The notes beneath the pieces are model-generated. The model ran no database searches. It was not told the origin of the DNA and saw only the letters and a program-made list of their open reading frames with translations. Below are positions 18,191 to 29,269 of a stretch of 64,000 nucleotides of DNA, in pieces. Location: NCBI RefSeq assembly GCF_900240305.1, contig NZ_LT964854.1:1922001-1986000 (forward strand), given 5' to 3'. The position numbers and the translations under genes are program-made. The DNA comes from Ottowia massiliensis. GTDB lineage: Bacteria > Pseudomonadota > Gammaproteobacteria > Burkholderiales > Burkholderiaceae_C. Every line of letters begins with the position of its first letter. Position 1 is the stretch's first letter.

Positions 18191-18850
18191 TCAGCGGAAA
18201 AAAGGCGATAGCAGCATCTCAATCAACCAGTAAGTTGCGCCCATGATGGGCCGCATCCAGAGCCAGTCGAGCACATCCATCAAGATCAGTCCCATCACGA
18301 TGAAAAAGCCGAAAGGCTCCACACGCGCCAGCGTCAGTGCGGCCTGCGGTGGCAGCGCCCCGGCTAGCACGCGCCCGCCATCAAGCGGCGGTAGCGGAAA
18401 CAAGTTCAGCGCCAGTAAAGCCACGTTGGTGGTCATGCCGATCTGGGCCATGAGCACGAGAAACGGCTCCATTACGCTCCCTGCACGCAAGCCCAGCAGC
18501 ATGGCGGCCCACAGCAACGCCATGACGAAATTGGACGCAGGCCCGGCCAGTGCAACCCAAGCCATGTCTGTTTTGGGATTGCGCAGATTGCGAGCGATGA
18601 CCGGCACGGGCCTGGCATAGCCAAAAACGAAAGCGCCGCTGGTCGCGAAATACAACAGCAGCGGCATGAGCACAGTGCCAAAGAGGTCAATGTGCTTGAG
18701 CGGATTGAGCGTAAGCCGCCCCATCATGGCGGCCGTTTGGTCGCCAAAGTGGCGCGCCGCGTAGCCATGTGCCGCCTCATGCACTGTAATGGCGAACAGC
18801 ACGGGCAGCGCGCCAGCGGCAATAACTTGTATTAATTGGTTGATGTCCAC
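18191..18850 (-). CDS. site-2 protease family (M50) membrane metalloprotease
   Basis: A small intramembrane zinc protease of the bacterial M50 group. The zinc motif HEAAH is in VLFAITVHEAAHGYAARHFGD near residue 25, and the third ligand lies in LNLFPLPPLDGGRVL. Four hydrophobic segments are visible. No ATG gives a sensible length, so GTG at 18850 is chosen (219 residues, beginning VDINQLIQVI), matching family members. The frame is open upstream to 19015, but that extension runs across a 30-base palindrome and is unlikely to be translated. It probably forms an operon with trpS, as in many Burkholderiales. Confidence 0.88.
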   Translation of the reverse strand: MDINQLIQVIAAGALPVLFAITVHEAAHGYAARHFGDQTAAMMGRLTLNPLKHIDLFGTVLMPLLLYFATSGAFVFGYARPVPVIARNLRNPKTDMAWVALAGPASNFVMALLWAAMLLGLRAGSVMEPFLVLMAQIGMTTNVALLALNLFPLPPLDGGRVLAGALPPQAALTLARVEPFGFFIVMGLILMDVLDWLWMRPIMGATYWLIEMLLSPFFR

Positions 18851-18898
18851 AGCAAAGAATTGTCTCAAACAGATATAAAGAAAACAGGCTGCTCGTCC

Positions 18899-18928
18899 GC
18901 CACATCTGCGGTGCACCGCAGATGTGGC
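18899..18928. promoter_or_regulatory. perfect 30-base palindrome upstream of the M50 gene
   Basis: The two 15-base arms meet at GTG|CAC; the left arm reads GCCACATCTGCGGTG and the right arm is its exact complement. It lies about 50 bases upstream of the M50-trpS start and could be an operator or a cruciform. No gene start or T-run is attached. Confidence 0.55.
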
Positions 18929-19623
18929 CCGCATCGCCTGCTTCAAGTTCGGGCGGCCGTTTTTTGTGCCGGACGGCTGAAACAGGCGCGCTTGAGTAAA
19001 ACAGCCGAATTGCATGACACTGGCGGCTTCATCGCCAGCGTGTATGCGGCAGGGAAAGCTGCTGCCTTGGAACAGGCTGGTTTGGCATTACTGTTTTTAT
19101 CGTTCAGCCCGTGTAGAAACTCTCGCCTAAATTCGTGTGTGGCTTATTTGTAGATGCTGAATTTCGCCGGGCGGCAGGCGCAGAGTTGCTCTTGGAAGAG
19201 GAGCGAGAATAGAGGAGTGAAAAAGAGTCTGCCGCCTAAGAAACAAGCGCAAGATGCTATTGAAACAAGGACGTGAATCTGCCCAGTTTGTGCTTTCAGA
19301 ACCTGTTCGAAGTCTGTCCGTGTACACAAAAAGTGTGGGGTCTGGCGCGCAGCTTTCCTTGGAGCTGTTGCTTGCAATTGCAAAGAAAGCGGTAAACAGT
19401 GAATGGGTCATTCTCAATGCTTTTTGCTAAGGCTACGGCGCATCGTCATCATTCTTGTAGCGGTTTGTTCGCATTTCGATGCTTAAAGTTACATATACAT
19501 AACAATCTCATGTGCTTCCTACGACCAACCGCTGTACCCTTGCAGCTTCACATTGCTTGACCGTTGCTATAACCGGCTTTTACGTCAATTAGTGCACGCA
19601 CTGTCGTTTGAAAGAGGCTCGCC
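18929..19623. other. intergenic region with no recognised gene
   Basis: About 700 bases between the divergent M50 and FliK-like genes. One end of repeat family A is seen at 19302-19345. Short open frames here show no coding character. The promoter of the 19624 operon must lie within. Confidence 0.5.
19302..19345. repeat. repeat family A, single end only
   Basis: CCTGTTCGAAGTCTGTCCGTG matches the terminal arm of the family A elements described at 31821. The internal part and the other end are missing. Confidence 0.6.
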
Positions 19624-20325
19624 ATGAGCGCTACCGCCACTACTTCCTCTGCCCAATCCGCATCTTGCTCCGCTTCCGCTGACGCTCGCAACTCTTGTGA
19701 TGCCCAAAATGTTCATGATGTCCGCAGCGCCCATGCATCTAGCCGCGTCAGTCCCAAAATGCAGCGTGATTTTGATGAAGCCTTGTTGAGAGCACGACTG
19801 CATCCCGGCGTGGAAGATGAAGAGATAGGCTCTTCTGGTGCGCAGCTTTCTGATCAGCCGGCTCCTGCTCCCCTGCCTTGGGCTGAGAAGTTGCCTTCAA
19901 CGCTGTCACAAGCTCCTTTATCAGGCTTGCAAACATTTCGAGGTGAAGTAACAGCTGTCTCCGCTGGAGAGGCTATGACAGGCGCGGGCGCGCCGGTGGT
20001 TGCCACGCAGCAGCAAGCCATTACGGCGCAGTCCATTACGCCGTCTTCTCCCGCGCTATTGCAGCAGCATCAGGGAGCGGTGCAGTCTATGGCTATTAAT
20101 GGACAGGGACAGCAATGGCAGTTGCAGTTGCCTTTGGCTGGTGCCACTTCTGGTGCTCTGGGCTTGCGGCTGACTCAGTCGGGCGCAGGTGAATGGCAGG
20201 TGCGCCTGCATGCCAGCGCCAGCCTGCGCCAGCAGTTACAGCCGCATATTGGACGTCTGCGTCAGCAGCTGAGTCAGTGTGGCGGCCGCCTGGAGGAAGA
20301 CTTGGGATCTGAAGAGGAAGCCTGA
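19624..20325 (+). CDS. hypothetical protein with FliK/HrpP-like C-terminus
   Basis: 233 residues. The first half is low-complexity, rich in Ser and Ala with several Cys. The C-terminal 80 residues (WQLQLPLAGATSGALGLRLTQ, then GEWQVRLHASASLRQQLQ) have the alternating pattern seen in the C-terminal domain of flagellar hook-length and type III secretion needle-length proteins. That likeness is weak and is my inference. No flagellar or secretion gene is visible nearby. It starts an operon with the sensor kinase (14 bases later) and its regulator, so it may be their target or a partner. Confidence 0.6.
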   Translation: MSATATTSSAQSASCSASADARNSCDAQNVHDVRSAHASSRVSPKMQRDFDEALLRARLHPGVEDEEIGSSGAQLSDQPAPAPLPWAEKLPSTLSQAPLSGLQTFRGEVTAVSAGEAMTGAGAPVVATQQQAITAQSITPSSPALLQQHQGAVQSMAINGQGQQWQLQLPLAGATSGALGLRLTQSGAGEWQVRLHASASLRQQLQPHIGRLRQQLSQCGGRLEEDLGSEEEA

Positions 20326-20339
20326 TTTCCAATTCACGC

Positions 20340-21575
20340 ATGACCTTGTCTGCCACCCGCCCCGCAACCCCTGCCCAGGCGGCCCGCTTGGGCCAGCAAG
20401 CCTGGCTGGTTTTTGAGGATGAGGCCGTTGCCCTTTTTACGGGCGAACCCGCTCGTTTGCAATGGTGCTCTCCGCTTTTCACGGATTGGCTGGCGCTCTC
20501 CCGGAAAGACAGGCGCCAAACGTTGAATGACGTGCTAGCACAGCTGCATGGCGCTCCGGTCGACAGCGAGCAAGCGCTGGCGGCAGGTGGCTGGCAAGGC
20601 ACGGTGGCGCTGCTGCTCCCGACTGAACACCAGGGTGAAAAAGGCTGCGCTGCTGTCTTGCCTTCCTCCTCGCCGCGCTGGCTGGCCAGCTTGCGTCCGT
20701 TGCCATCACATGCTGGCGGGGCTGCGCTGCGCCTGACAAAACTGACATCTGAAACGGCGGACTTATCAGTTGTGGAAAGCAGCGATAGCGCCACACGCCG
20801 TCATTTAGAAGATCGCGAACGCCTGCTTTTCACTTCACGCAACGTGGCTGTAGGCGAAATGGCCACTACCTTGGCGCACGAGTTGAACCAACCTCTGGGT
20901 GCTGTCACCAACGTGCTGCGCGGCCTCAAGGCGCGCATGGCAGCTGTCGCAGTTCAACCGTCTAACGCTGCCTTGCTGTCGATGCTGGAGCAGGGCGTGC
21001 AGCTGGCGTTGGATCAAATGCAATACGCCTCCAGCATCATCAGCCGCGTGCGCGAATTCACCCAATCGCGCCAACCCCGGAGCGAGCCTGTAAATCTGCA
21101 CACCCTACTGGATGGAAGCCTGACTCTGCTGGATTGGGAACTCAAGCGCTACGCCATCGAACTGCGCATTCAGCTGCACCATCAAAATGCACAGGTGCAG
21201 GGTGATGGCGTCATGCTTCAGCAGGTGCTCGTCAACCTGCTGCGCAACGCCATTGATGCCATGCAGGAAACCCCTGCGGGTCAGCGCCGACTGCAAATCA
21301 GCAGCCGTATGGATGAAAGCGCTGGCAATGTGGAAATTGCCATCGCTGATACTGGCTGCGGTATGGGCGATGAAGCAGCTGCTCGTCTGTTCATGCCTTT
21401 TGCTTCCACCAAGCCCACAGGGCTGGGCATTGGCCTGAACATTTGCCGCAGCTTGATTGAGTTGCATCATGGCCGCCTATGGTTCAGCCGCAACGTTGAA
21501 GGCGGTTGCACTTTTCACGTTGCATTGCCCCTCAGTCGCACGGAAGATGAAGCGTCTGCACCGACCGCACTTTAG
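20340..21575 (+). CDS. sensor histidine kinase
   Basis: A 411-residue kinase with no clear membrane segment, so probably cytoplasmic. The phospho-acceptor is H180 in ATTLAHELNQPLGAV, the FixL-type H-box. The ATPase domain has the N-box (QQVLVNLLRNAIDAM), G1 (IADTGCGMG) and G2 (GLGIGLNICRSLIELHHG). The first 150 residues are an unassigned sensor region. It lies between the FliK-like protein and its cognate regulator with gaps of 14 and 11 bases. Confidence 0.9.
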   Translation: MTLSATRPATPAQAARLGQQAWLVFEDEAVALFTGEPARLQWCSPLFTDWLALSRKDRRQTLNDVLAQLHGAPVDSEQALAAGGWQGTVALLLPTEHQGEKGCAAVLPSSSPRWLASLRPLPSHAGGAALRLTKLTSETADLSVVESSDSATRRHLEDRERLLFTSRNVAVGEMATTLAHELNQPLGAVTNVLRGLKARMAAVAVQPSNAALLSMLEQGVQLALDQMQYASSIISRVREFTQSRQPRSEPVNLHTLLDGSLTLLDWELKRYAIELRIQLHHQNAQVQGDGVMLQQVLVNLLRNAIDAMQETPAGQRRLQISSRMDESAGNVEIAIADTGCGMGDEAAARLFMPFASTKPTGLGIGLNICRSLIELHHGRLWFSRNVEGGCTFHVALPLSRTEDEASAPTAL

Positions 21576-21586
21576 GAAGGTCTCTG

Positions 21587-22294
21587 ATGTCTTCGCTTGT
21601 CTTTCCCACGCAGGCCGCCCCATATGCCATAGGCCGCACTATCTACGTGCTTGATGACTGCGCCGATTTTTGTGCGACGGCCAAATGGTGGCTCATCGGC
21701 TTGGGCTATCACGTACATGACTTCCAGGATGCAGAACCGGCTTTGCAAGCCCTTGCTTCGCTTGATGCTCCTGCGCGCGAACGGGCCTGCCTCCTGCTTG
21801 ACGTTCGCATGCCCGTCATGAGTGGCCTGCAAGTGCACGACATCCTTATCGAACGCCAGATATCCGGTCCCTTGGCGCGGCCTTCCTTGCCCGTCATTTA
21901 CATGACAGGCCACGGTGACGTTCCCCTGGCCGTGCAGGCCATGGAAAAAGGTGCCGTCACTTTTTTGGAAAAACCCTTCCAGGAAAACGCACTGGAAGTC
22001 GCTCTCGCGCGCGCCTTTAACCGCACCTCTTTGTCTCCTGCGGCTTCTGCTTCTGTGTCAGCTCCAGAACCTGCGCCTTGTCCGGAATTCGAGCGCCGCC
22101 TGGCATCGCTCACTCCGCGCGAGGCGGAAGTCATGCAAAACGTTCTGGAAGGCCAGACCAGCAAGCTTATTGCCCGCAAGCTGAATGTCAGCATCAAAAC
22201 CATTGAGCAGCACCGCTCCCACATCATGAGCAAGATGCAAGCTACTTCCGTAGTTCATCTCACGCGCATGGTGCTGGCACGTCGCGCTCTCTGA
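21587..22294 (+). CDS. FixJ/NarL-type response regulator
   Basis: A 235-residue two-domain regulator. The receiver domain has the acidic pair in VLDDCADF, the phospho-acceptor D72 in LLLDVRMPVMSG, Thr in YMTGHGDVP and Lys in LEKPF. The C-terminal LuxR-type helix-turn-helix is LTPREAEVMQNVLEGQTSKL through NVSIKTIEQHRSHIMSKM. It pairs with the upstream kinase. Targets are unknown; the operon's own first gene is one candidate. Confidence 0.93.
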   Translation: MSSLVFPTQAAPYAIGRTIYVLDDCADFCATAKWWLIGLGYHVHDFQDAEPALQALASLDAPARERACLLLDVRMPVMSGLQVHDILIERQISGPLARPSLPVIYMTGHGDVPLAVQAMEKGAVTFLEKPFQENALEVALARAFNRTSLSPAASASVSAPEPAPCPEFERRLASLTPREAEVMQNVLEGQTSKLIARKLNVSIKTIEQHRSHIMSKMQATSVVHLTRMVLARRAL

Positions 22295-22330
22295 AGCTCT
22301 ATCAGGAGCCGATATACACAAACCCTGTTA

Positions 22331-23103
22331 GGGCTTGTCATCAATCATCAAGAGCCGAGCCTGAAGCCTGCGGGCGAGAGCCCAGAAGAGGGGCCATGAC
22401 CAGAAGATACGCGTTGCGCGACGATCAGTGGGAGCGCATCAAGGATTGGCTGCCCGGACGTGCCGGCCAGCCAGGAGCACAGGACAACCGCTTGTTTGTC
22501 GATGCCGTGCCGCTACCGGGCCGGTATCCCCTGGCGCGATCTGCCGGCACGTTTCGCAGACTTCCGGGTGGCGCACCTGAGCCACAGTCGCTGGAGCCAT
22601 AGCGGTGTATGGCAACGGGTCTTCGAAGCCCTGGCGCAGCAGGCCGGCAACGAGTACACGATGATCGGCGCGGCCATCGTGCGAGTGCACCAGCACGGTG
22701 CAGGGATAAAAGGGGGCGCCGCAAGCCATCGGACGCAGCCGCGGCGGGCTGAGCGCCAAATGCCAAGGCAGGCGAACGGCCTCGAAGGGGCCGACGTGCT
22801 CTTGGCTCAAACAGCGGCCGAAACCGTGATCACCAACAAGGGCTATGACGCCCAAGCTCTAGTGCTCGAGCTGCTGCCGGCCCAAGGCAAAGGCGTTGTC
22901 ATTGCCTCATGCAGCTGCAAGAAGGCGGCTCGGGACTACGCCCCGCATTTTTACCAAGCCCGCCATCTGATCGAAAACTTCTTTGCCAGGCTCAAGCAAT
23001 GCCGGGCCATCGCCACGCGTTATGACAAGACGGCTCTCAACTTCCTGGGCGCTGTCCATCTGGCAGCGACTGGCGTATAGCTCGCCTGATTGATGACACG
23101 AGC
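22331..23103 (+). mobile_element. degenerate IS5-family (IS427-like) insertion sequence
   Basis: The ends are imperfect inverted repeats (GGGCTTGTCATCAATCA left; reverse complement AGCTCGTGTCATCAATCA right). It is flanked by TA on both sides, the usual IS427-group target. The length, about 770 bp, is close to intact relatives. Confidence 0.8.
22396..23080 (+). pseudogene. IS5-family transposase, decayed
   Basis: The N-terminal part (MTRRYALRDDQWERIKDWLP) shifts frame near 22520. The C-terminal part is open from about 22640 to 23080 and ends HLIENFFARLKQCRAIATRY, typical of IS5 transposases. The first catalytic Asp of the DDE triad is Gly (TMIGAAIVRVHQH instead of MID), and the frame needed to join both parts is broken. 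The element cannot move by itself. Confidence 0.8.
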
Positions 23104-23339
23104 TATCAAAAACGCTTTTCGTGCAATAATCACTCCTTCCTTTACGGCCCACCAGTTTGCCGCAGGACAGCAGTCTGCTGAGGCTGCGGGCTGATCAGGA
23201 ATGGCCCGCCTTTGCCTATTTGACCAACCAACCGGCTCTCAACTGGCCTGCCGCGCTCGTCAATACACATGATGGCTCGGCAGATTGGGCTGGTTCGTGA
23301 TGCCCCCTTTTCCAAAAAGCGGGGCGCTCCGCTTTCAGA

Positions 23340-25055
<1,716 letters not shown>

Positions 25056-25082
25056 TGATGGTCCAGGCTGCGTACTGAGAAA

Positions 25083-25233
25083 CTGCTCAAAATCTGTCCG
25101 TAGGTGCGAAAGAGTGGAATCGGGCAACCTGCGGCGTTGTAAATCTTTACCGGGCTGCAAGGCTAGTCTGTGGTTAGCTGCCTTGCCGCCTATCTCGATT
25201 CGTTTCTCATTACTCACAGCCAAACATGCTCAG
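25083..25233 (-). repeat. repeat family A, full-length copy
   Basis: About 150 bases match the reverse complement of the 31821 copy along the whole length: ends near CTGCTCAAAATCTGTCCG and the core TGCGGCGTTGTAAATC. More diverged than other copies. Confidence 0.7.
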
Positions 25234-25234
25234 C

Positions 25235-25768
25235 GCCCAATTGATCAGGCTGCCCGAGTAGCTGCCATCGACAAAGATGGTCTTGAGACCCTCAAAGTGC
25301 AAGAACAGCCTGATCAGCAAAGCTCTGGCTCCTGCTCGGTCTTGAATACCAGCCGAGTGCACCACCACGGCCAGCAGCAGCCCCATTGTGTCTGAGGCTA
25401 TGTGGCGCTTGCGCCTTTGACTCTTTTGCCTGCGTCATATCCGTGCTGCCCCCTTTTGAGACGGTCTTGACTGATTGAGAGTCGATGATGGCTGCGCTGG
25501 GCCTGGCCTGCCTTCCTGCCTTGCGCGCACTTGCTGACGCAGCAGCGCCAGCAGCACCTCCCACACGCCGCGCTGGCCCCAGCGGGTAAGGGTGTTGTAG
25601 ACCTGTTTCCAGGGCGGGTAGTTCTTGGGAAGCGCAAGTCACTGGCAATCTGTGGCTTGCACATGGAAGATGGCGTTGATCATGTCCCGGGCGCTGTGCG
25701 CCCGGGGTCTGCTTGCGCGTTTACCTGTCGGAAAGCGCTTTTGCATTCCACTGTTCATCGGTCATGTC
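25235..25768 (-). pseudogene. IS5-family transposase remnant
   Basis: Read on the minus strand from about 25768 it begins like a transposase (MYPSDMTDEQW) and then shifts frame several times. Recognisable pieces are RPSAAIIDSQSVKT (first catalytic Asp), KGGSTDMTQAKESK and FVDGSYSGSLINWA. No complete frame remains and no terminal repeats were found. It abuts repeat A. Confidence 0.75.
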
Positions 25769-25946
25769 ACTTGGATACATGACGATAGTTTGCTGCAAAT
25801 TCTCTCTTTGAGGAAAGCCAAAAGTTGTTGGACAAGGCTCTCCACTGGCAGTCAATGCGCTGCAGCTACAGTGCAAAACGCATCGTACAGCCCCAATTCA
25901 CTGCGTGGCACTGTTTTCTTGCAAGCGCTCTTCCTCTCCAAATCAA

Positions 25947-25969
25947 TTACTATTTTTTTGATAGTAATG
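25947..25969. repeat. short AT-rich inverted repeat
   Basis: ATTACTAT and ATAGTAAT face each other across a T-run. It lies upstream of pgsA and is of unknown function. Confidence 0.4.
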
Positions 25970-26045
25970 ACGGAGTGTGTTTCATCGCCAGAGATAGCGA
26001 TTTGCCCATCTGACGCCTGCTGCTCACATGCCACAATCGCCCGCC

Positions 26046-26633
26046 ATGTTTCTCACGATTCCCACCCTGCTGACTTGGGCGCGCATTTTTCTCATACCGC
26101 TCATCGTAGGTGTGTTCTATCTGCCGCTGTCGGAAGCTGTGTGCAACCTGCTGGCTACGGGGCTGTTCATGCTGTGTGCCTTCACCGACTGGCTGGACGG
26201 CTTTTTGGCCCGCAGGCTGGGGCAGACCTCGGCTTTTGGCGCTTTTCTCGATCCGGTCGCGGATAAATTCCTCGTATGCGCCTGCGTGCTGGTGCTGGTG
26301 CATTTGCAGCGAGCCGACATTTTCATTGCGCTCATCATCGTGGGCCGTGAAATTGCCATTTCCGCCTTGCGTGAGTGGATGGCGCAAATTGGCGCGAGCA
26401 AAAGCGTGGCCGTGCACATGGCAGGCAAGCTGAAAACGGCCGCGCAAATGGCCGCCATTGCGCTGCTGCTGTATGACGGCGCGCTCTGGAGCTTGAACGC
26501 CCGCTGGTGGGGCACGCTGCTGCTCTGGGCAGCAGCGGTGCTGACCATCTGGTCCATGGCCTACTACCTGCAACGTTCCGTGCCCGAAATCCGCAAGCGC
26601 GCGTTGCAAAACGGCCAACACAAGAACACATAA
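26046..26633 (+). CDS. pgsA: CDP-diacylglycerol-glycerol-3-phosphate 3-phosphatidyltransferase
   Basis: An integral membrane enzyme making phosphatidylglycerol phosphate, the first committed step to phosphatidylglycerol and cardiolipin. The CDP-alcohol phosphotransferase signature D-G-x2-A-R-x8-G-x3-D-x3-D is complete in DGFLARRLGQTSAFGAFLD followed by PVADK. Several membrane helices surround it. The ATG at 26046 (MFLTIPTLLTWARI) matches the family start; an in-frame ATG 18 bases earlier is possible. Confidence 0.94.
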   Translation: MFLTIPTLLTWARIFLIPLIVGVFYLPLSEAVCNLLATGLFMLCAFTDWLDGFLARRLGQTSAFGAFLDPVADKFLVCACVLVLVHLQRADIFIALIIVGREIAISALREWMAQIGASKSVAVHMAGKLKTAAQMAAIALLLYDGALWSLNARWWGTLLLWAAAVLTIWSMAYYLQRSVPEIRKRALQNGQHKNT

Positions 26634-26820
26634 ATATACGTTCTGAAGCAAATAATTGAAGTTGCGTCATGAGGTCTGAAGCCTGCGTCTAGAATCAGTT
26701 TGACTGTCTGCCAGCCCCGCCACAGGGCCAGTGCAAGGGCAGGAAAACGCGATGGCGCGGCCCCTTTGCGGCCCCGCGCACCCACCAAACAAACCATGCC
26801 ATCTGACCCAGAGGTCGTCC

Positions 26821-27093
26821 GTGAACAAGACAGAACTGATTGAGCACATCTCGCAGCATGCAGATATTTCCAAGGCAGCAGCCACCCGCGCCCTGGAAGC
26901 CACGGTAGATGCCGTGCGAGCCACCTTGCGCAAAGGCGACACGGTTTCGATCGTGGGCTTTGGCACTTTCGCCGTGGGCAAGCGCGCCGCGCGCACGGGG
27001 CGTAACCCAAGAACCGGCTCCGCCATCAAGATCAAGCCAGCCCGCGTGCCCAAATTCCGTCCGGGCAAGGCGCTCAAGGACGCGCTCAATTAA
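26821..27093 (+). CDS. hupB: DNA-binding protein HU
   Basis: A 90-residue histone-like protein starting at GTG 26821 (NKTELIEHISQHADISKAAA). The HU signature VGFGTFAVGKRAARTGRNP and the arm GSAIKIKPARVPKFRPGKAL are complete. GTG is preferred to the upstream ATG at 26731 because the added residues match nothing in HU. It precedes tRNA-Val and ppiD, as in other Burkholderiales. Confidence 0.95.
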   Translation: MNKTELIEHISQHADISKAAATRALEATVDAVRATLRKGDTVSIVGFGTFAVGKRAARTGRNPRTGSAIKIKPARVPKFRPGKALKDALN

Positions 27094-27150
27094 CGCGCGA
27101 AAAAACGCGCATATTTCAGGCAGAATACGCCGTTTCCTTCCTGCAAGCGG

Positions 27151-27226
27151 GGGTGCTTAGCTCAGTTGGTAGAGCGGCGCCCTTACAAGGCGTAGGTCGG
27201 GGGTTCGAACCCCTCAGCACCCACCA
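27151..27226 (+). tRNA. tRNA-Val (anticodon TAC)
   Basis: The acceptor stem GGGTGCT pairs with AGCACCC. The D-loop (AGCTCAGTTGGTAGAGC), the anticodon TAC at 27184-27186 and the T-loop GTTCGAACC are all present, with CCA encoded at 27224-27226. Confidence 0.97.
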
Positions 27227-27240
27227 CCCGCATTCACACA

Positions 27241-27268
27241 AAGGCGAACACCCCCGTTCGCCTTTTTT
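27241..27268 (+). terminator. terminator after tRNA-Val
   Basis: The stem AAGGCGAAC/GTTCGCCTT with a six-base loop is followed by a T-run. It separates tRNA-Val from ppiD. Confidence 0.85.
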
Positions 27269-27299
27269 GTTTCAGATCCAGCTCCAGGAATTTCCGGCC

Positions 27300-29240
27300 A
27301 TGTTCGACTTTTTCAGGCATCACATGAAATTTTTCATGTGGCTGCTGTTCATCCTGATCATTCCTTCGTTCGTGCTGTTCGGCATTGAAGGCTACACGCG
27401 CTTCAATGAAAACGCGCGGGTGGTGGCCACGGTCGATGGGCACAATATCACCCAGCAGCAATGGGACCAGGCGCATCACCAGCAGGTGGACCGCATCACT
27501 TCAGCCAACCCCAGCGTAGATGTCAGCCTGCTGGACACGCCGCAGATGCGCCGCATCACGCTGGAGCAGATGCTGCGCGAGCGCGTCATGGCCGTGGCTG
27601 CGCAGAAAATGCGCCTGGTCACCACAGACAAGCGCCTGGCCAGGCAGCTTCGTGAAGACCCCTTCATCGCTTCCCTGCGCTCAGCGGATGGCCAGCTTGA
27701 CATGGCCCGCTACCGTGAGGTGCTCGCGCGCCAGGGCATGACGCCAGAAATGTTCGAAAACAGCGTGCGAGCCGACCTTTCCGCCCGCCAGGTGCTGGCG
27801 GGCGTGACGCAAAGCGGCTTCGCGCTGCCCGCACAGGTTGCTCCCGTGATGGATGCCTTCCTGGAGCAGCGCCAGGTGCAGATTCTCAGCCTGCCCGCTT
27901 CCGGCTATGCCAAGCAGTTTCAGCCCACGGAAGCCGAGTTGCAGGCCTTCTACGACAGCCACCTGAGCGACTACCAGGCGCCCGAAGCGGTGGACATCGA
28001 ATTCGTGGTGCTGGACGCAGACGCCATGAAAAAGCAGGCCAGCATCAGCGATGACGACCTGAAAGCCTATTACGACAACAACCAGGCCACACTGGGTTCG
28101 CCTGAAGAGCGCCGCGCCAGCCACATCCTTGTCGCCGCCGACAAGAGCGCGCCTGCCGCCGAGCGCGAAAAAGCCAAGGCCGAAGCCGAAAAGCTGCTGG
28201 ATGAAGTGCGCAAGAACCCCGCCGCCTTCGCTGAAGTAGCCAAGCGCGCCTCGCAAGATGATGCCAGCGCCGCCCATGGAGGCGACCTGGGCTTCTTCCG
28301 CAAAGACAGGGGCATAGAACCCGCGATTGCCGAAGCCGCCTTCGCGCTGGCCCACAAAGGCGATATCAGCAGCGTGGTGGAAAGCGACTATGGCTACCAC
28401 ATCGTTCATCTCACCGATCTCAAACCCGCCGACGTGCCAGCCTTCGACAAGGTGAAAGACCAGCTCAAGGAGCAGCTGCTCGCCGAGCAGGCGCAAAAAC
28501 TGGCCGCCGAGCATGGCGAAGCCTTCCGCAACGACGTGTACGAGCAGCCCGACAGCCTGCAACCCGTGGCCGACAAGCTCAAACTGAACATCCAGACGGC
28601 CACCAACGTCACCCGCACCGTGCAGCCAGACGCCATCGTCAAGCCCCTGGCCAATGCCAAATTCCTCTCCGCCCTCTTCGCGCCTGATTCGCTGGAGCGC
28701 AAGAACAACACCGAAGCCATCGAATTCGCTCCTGGCCAGCTTGTGGCAGGCCGCGTCGTCAAGCACACGCCCGCCCATCCACGCCCGTTTGACGAAGTGA
28801 AAACCGCCGTGCGCGAGCGCCTGATTGCCGAACGCGCCGCTGAAGCCGCCCGCAAGGAAGGCACGGAAAAACTTGCCGCCTGGAAAGCCAAGCCCGAAGA
28901 AGCCAAGGGCCTGCCCGCCGCCATCACCCTCTCGCGCGAAGAAACGCACGATCTGCCCGCCGCCGTGGTTGAAGGCGTGCTGCGCGCTGATGCCAGCGCC
29001 TTGCCAGCCTTCATCGGCGTCGATCTGGGCGAGCAGGGCTACACCCTGGCGCGCATTGAAAAAATCGTGCCCCGCTCGGAAACCAAGACTGAAGTTGCCC
29101 AGCAGATGCGCCAGCAATACGACATAGCCTGGGGAGCGGCGGAAGCGCTGGCCTATTACGAGCTGCTCAAGCAGCGCTTCAAGGCCCGCATCCTGGTGGA
29201 AGAACCCAAGAGCGCTGCGTCAGAAGAAGCCGGGCGTTGA
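27300..29240 (+). CDS. ppiD: SurA N-terminal domain / PpiC-type peptidyl-prolyl isomerase, PpiD-like
   Basis: A 646-residue periplasmic folding factor anchored by one N-terminal helix (MKFFMWLLFILIIPSFVLFG). A SurA-like chaperone domain covers about residues 35-230. The parvulin PPIase domain lies at about 270-370, with the motifs RRASHILVAADK, GGDLGFFRKDRG and YGYHIVHLTD. The ATG at 27300 is chosen because the frame upstream runs through tRNA-Val and its terminator. It sits between tRNA-Val and tRNA-His. Confidence 0.93.
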   Translation: MFDFFRHHMKFFMWLLFILIIPSFVLFGIEGYTRFNENARVVATVDGHNITQQQWDQAHHQQVDRITSANPSVDVSLLDTPQMRRITLEQMLRERVMAVAAQKMRLVTTDKRLARQLREDPFIASLRSADGQLDMARYREVLARQGMTPEMFENSVRADLSARQVLAGVTQSGFALPAQVAPVMDAFLEQRQVQILSLPASGYAKQFQPTEAELQAFYDSHLSDYQAPEAVDIEFVVLDADAMKKQASISDDDLKAYYDNNQATLGSPEERRASHILVAADKSAPAAEREKAKAEAEKLLDEVRKNPAAFAEVAKRASQDDASAAHGGDLGFFRKDRGIEPAIAEAAFALAHKGDISSVVESDYGYHIVHLTDLKPADVPAFDKVKDQLKEQLLAEQAQKLAAEHGEAFRNDVYEQPDSLQPVADKLKLNIQTATNVTRTVQPDAIVKPLANAKFLSALFAPDSLERKNNTEAIEFAPGQLVAGRVVKHTPAHPRPFDEVKTAVRERLIAERAAEAARKEGTEKLAAWKAKPEEAKGLPAAITLSREETHDLPAAVVEGVLRADASALPAFIGVDLGEQGYTLARIEKIVPRSETKTEVAQQMRQQYDIAWGAAEALAYYELLKQRFKARILVEEPKSAASEEAGR

Positions 29241-29249
29241 AACCCCCGC

Positions 29250-29255
29250 TATAAT
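29250..29255 (+). promoter_or_regulatory. -10 box of tRNA-His
   Basis: A perfect TATAAT, 15 bases before the tRNA. No good -35 element was found at the right distance. Confidence 0.5.
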
Positions 29256-29269
29256 TTGCCGTTTTACGT

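Noticed and set aside
19127..19417. 96-codon open frame on the minus strand
   Set aside because: It crosses a family A repeat end and shows no start signal or protein likeness.
27681..29117. Long open frame antisense to ppiD
   Set aside because: High GC gives long antisense frames; it has no ribosome site or family motif, while ppiD on the other strand is certain. The same holds for the long frames opposite rhlE, dnaG and thiD-thiE.
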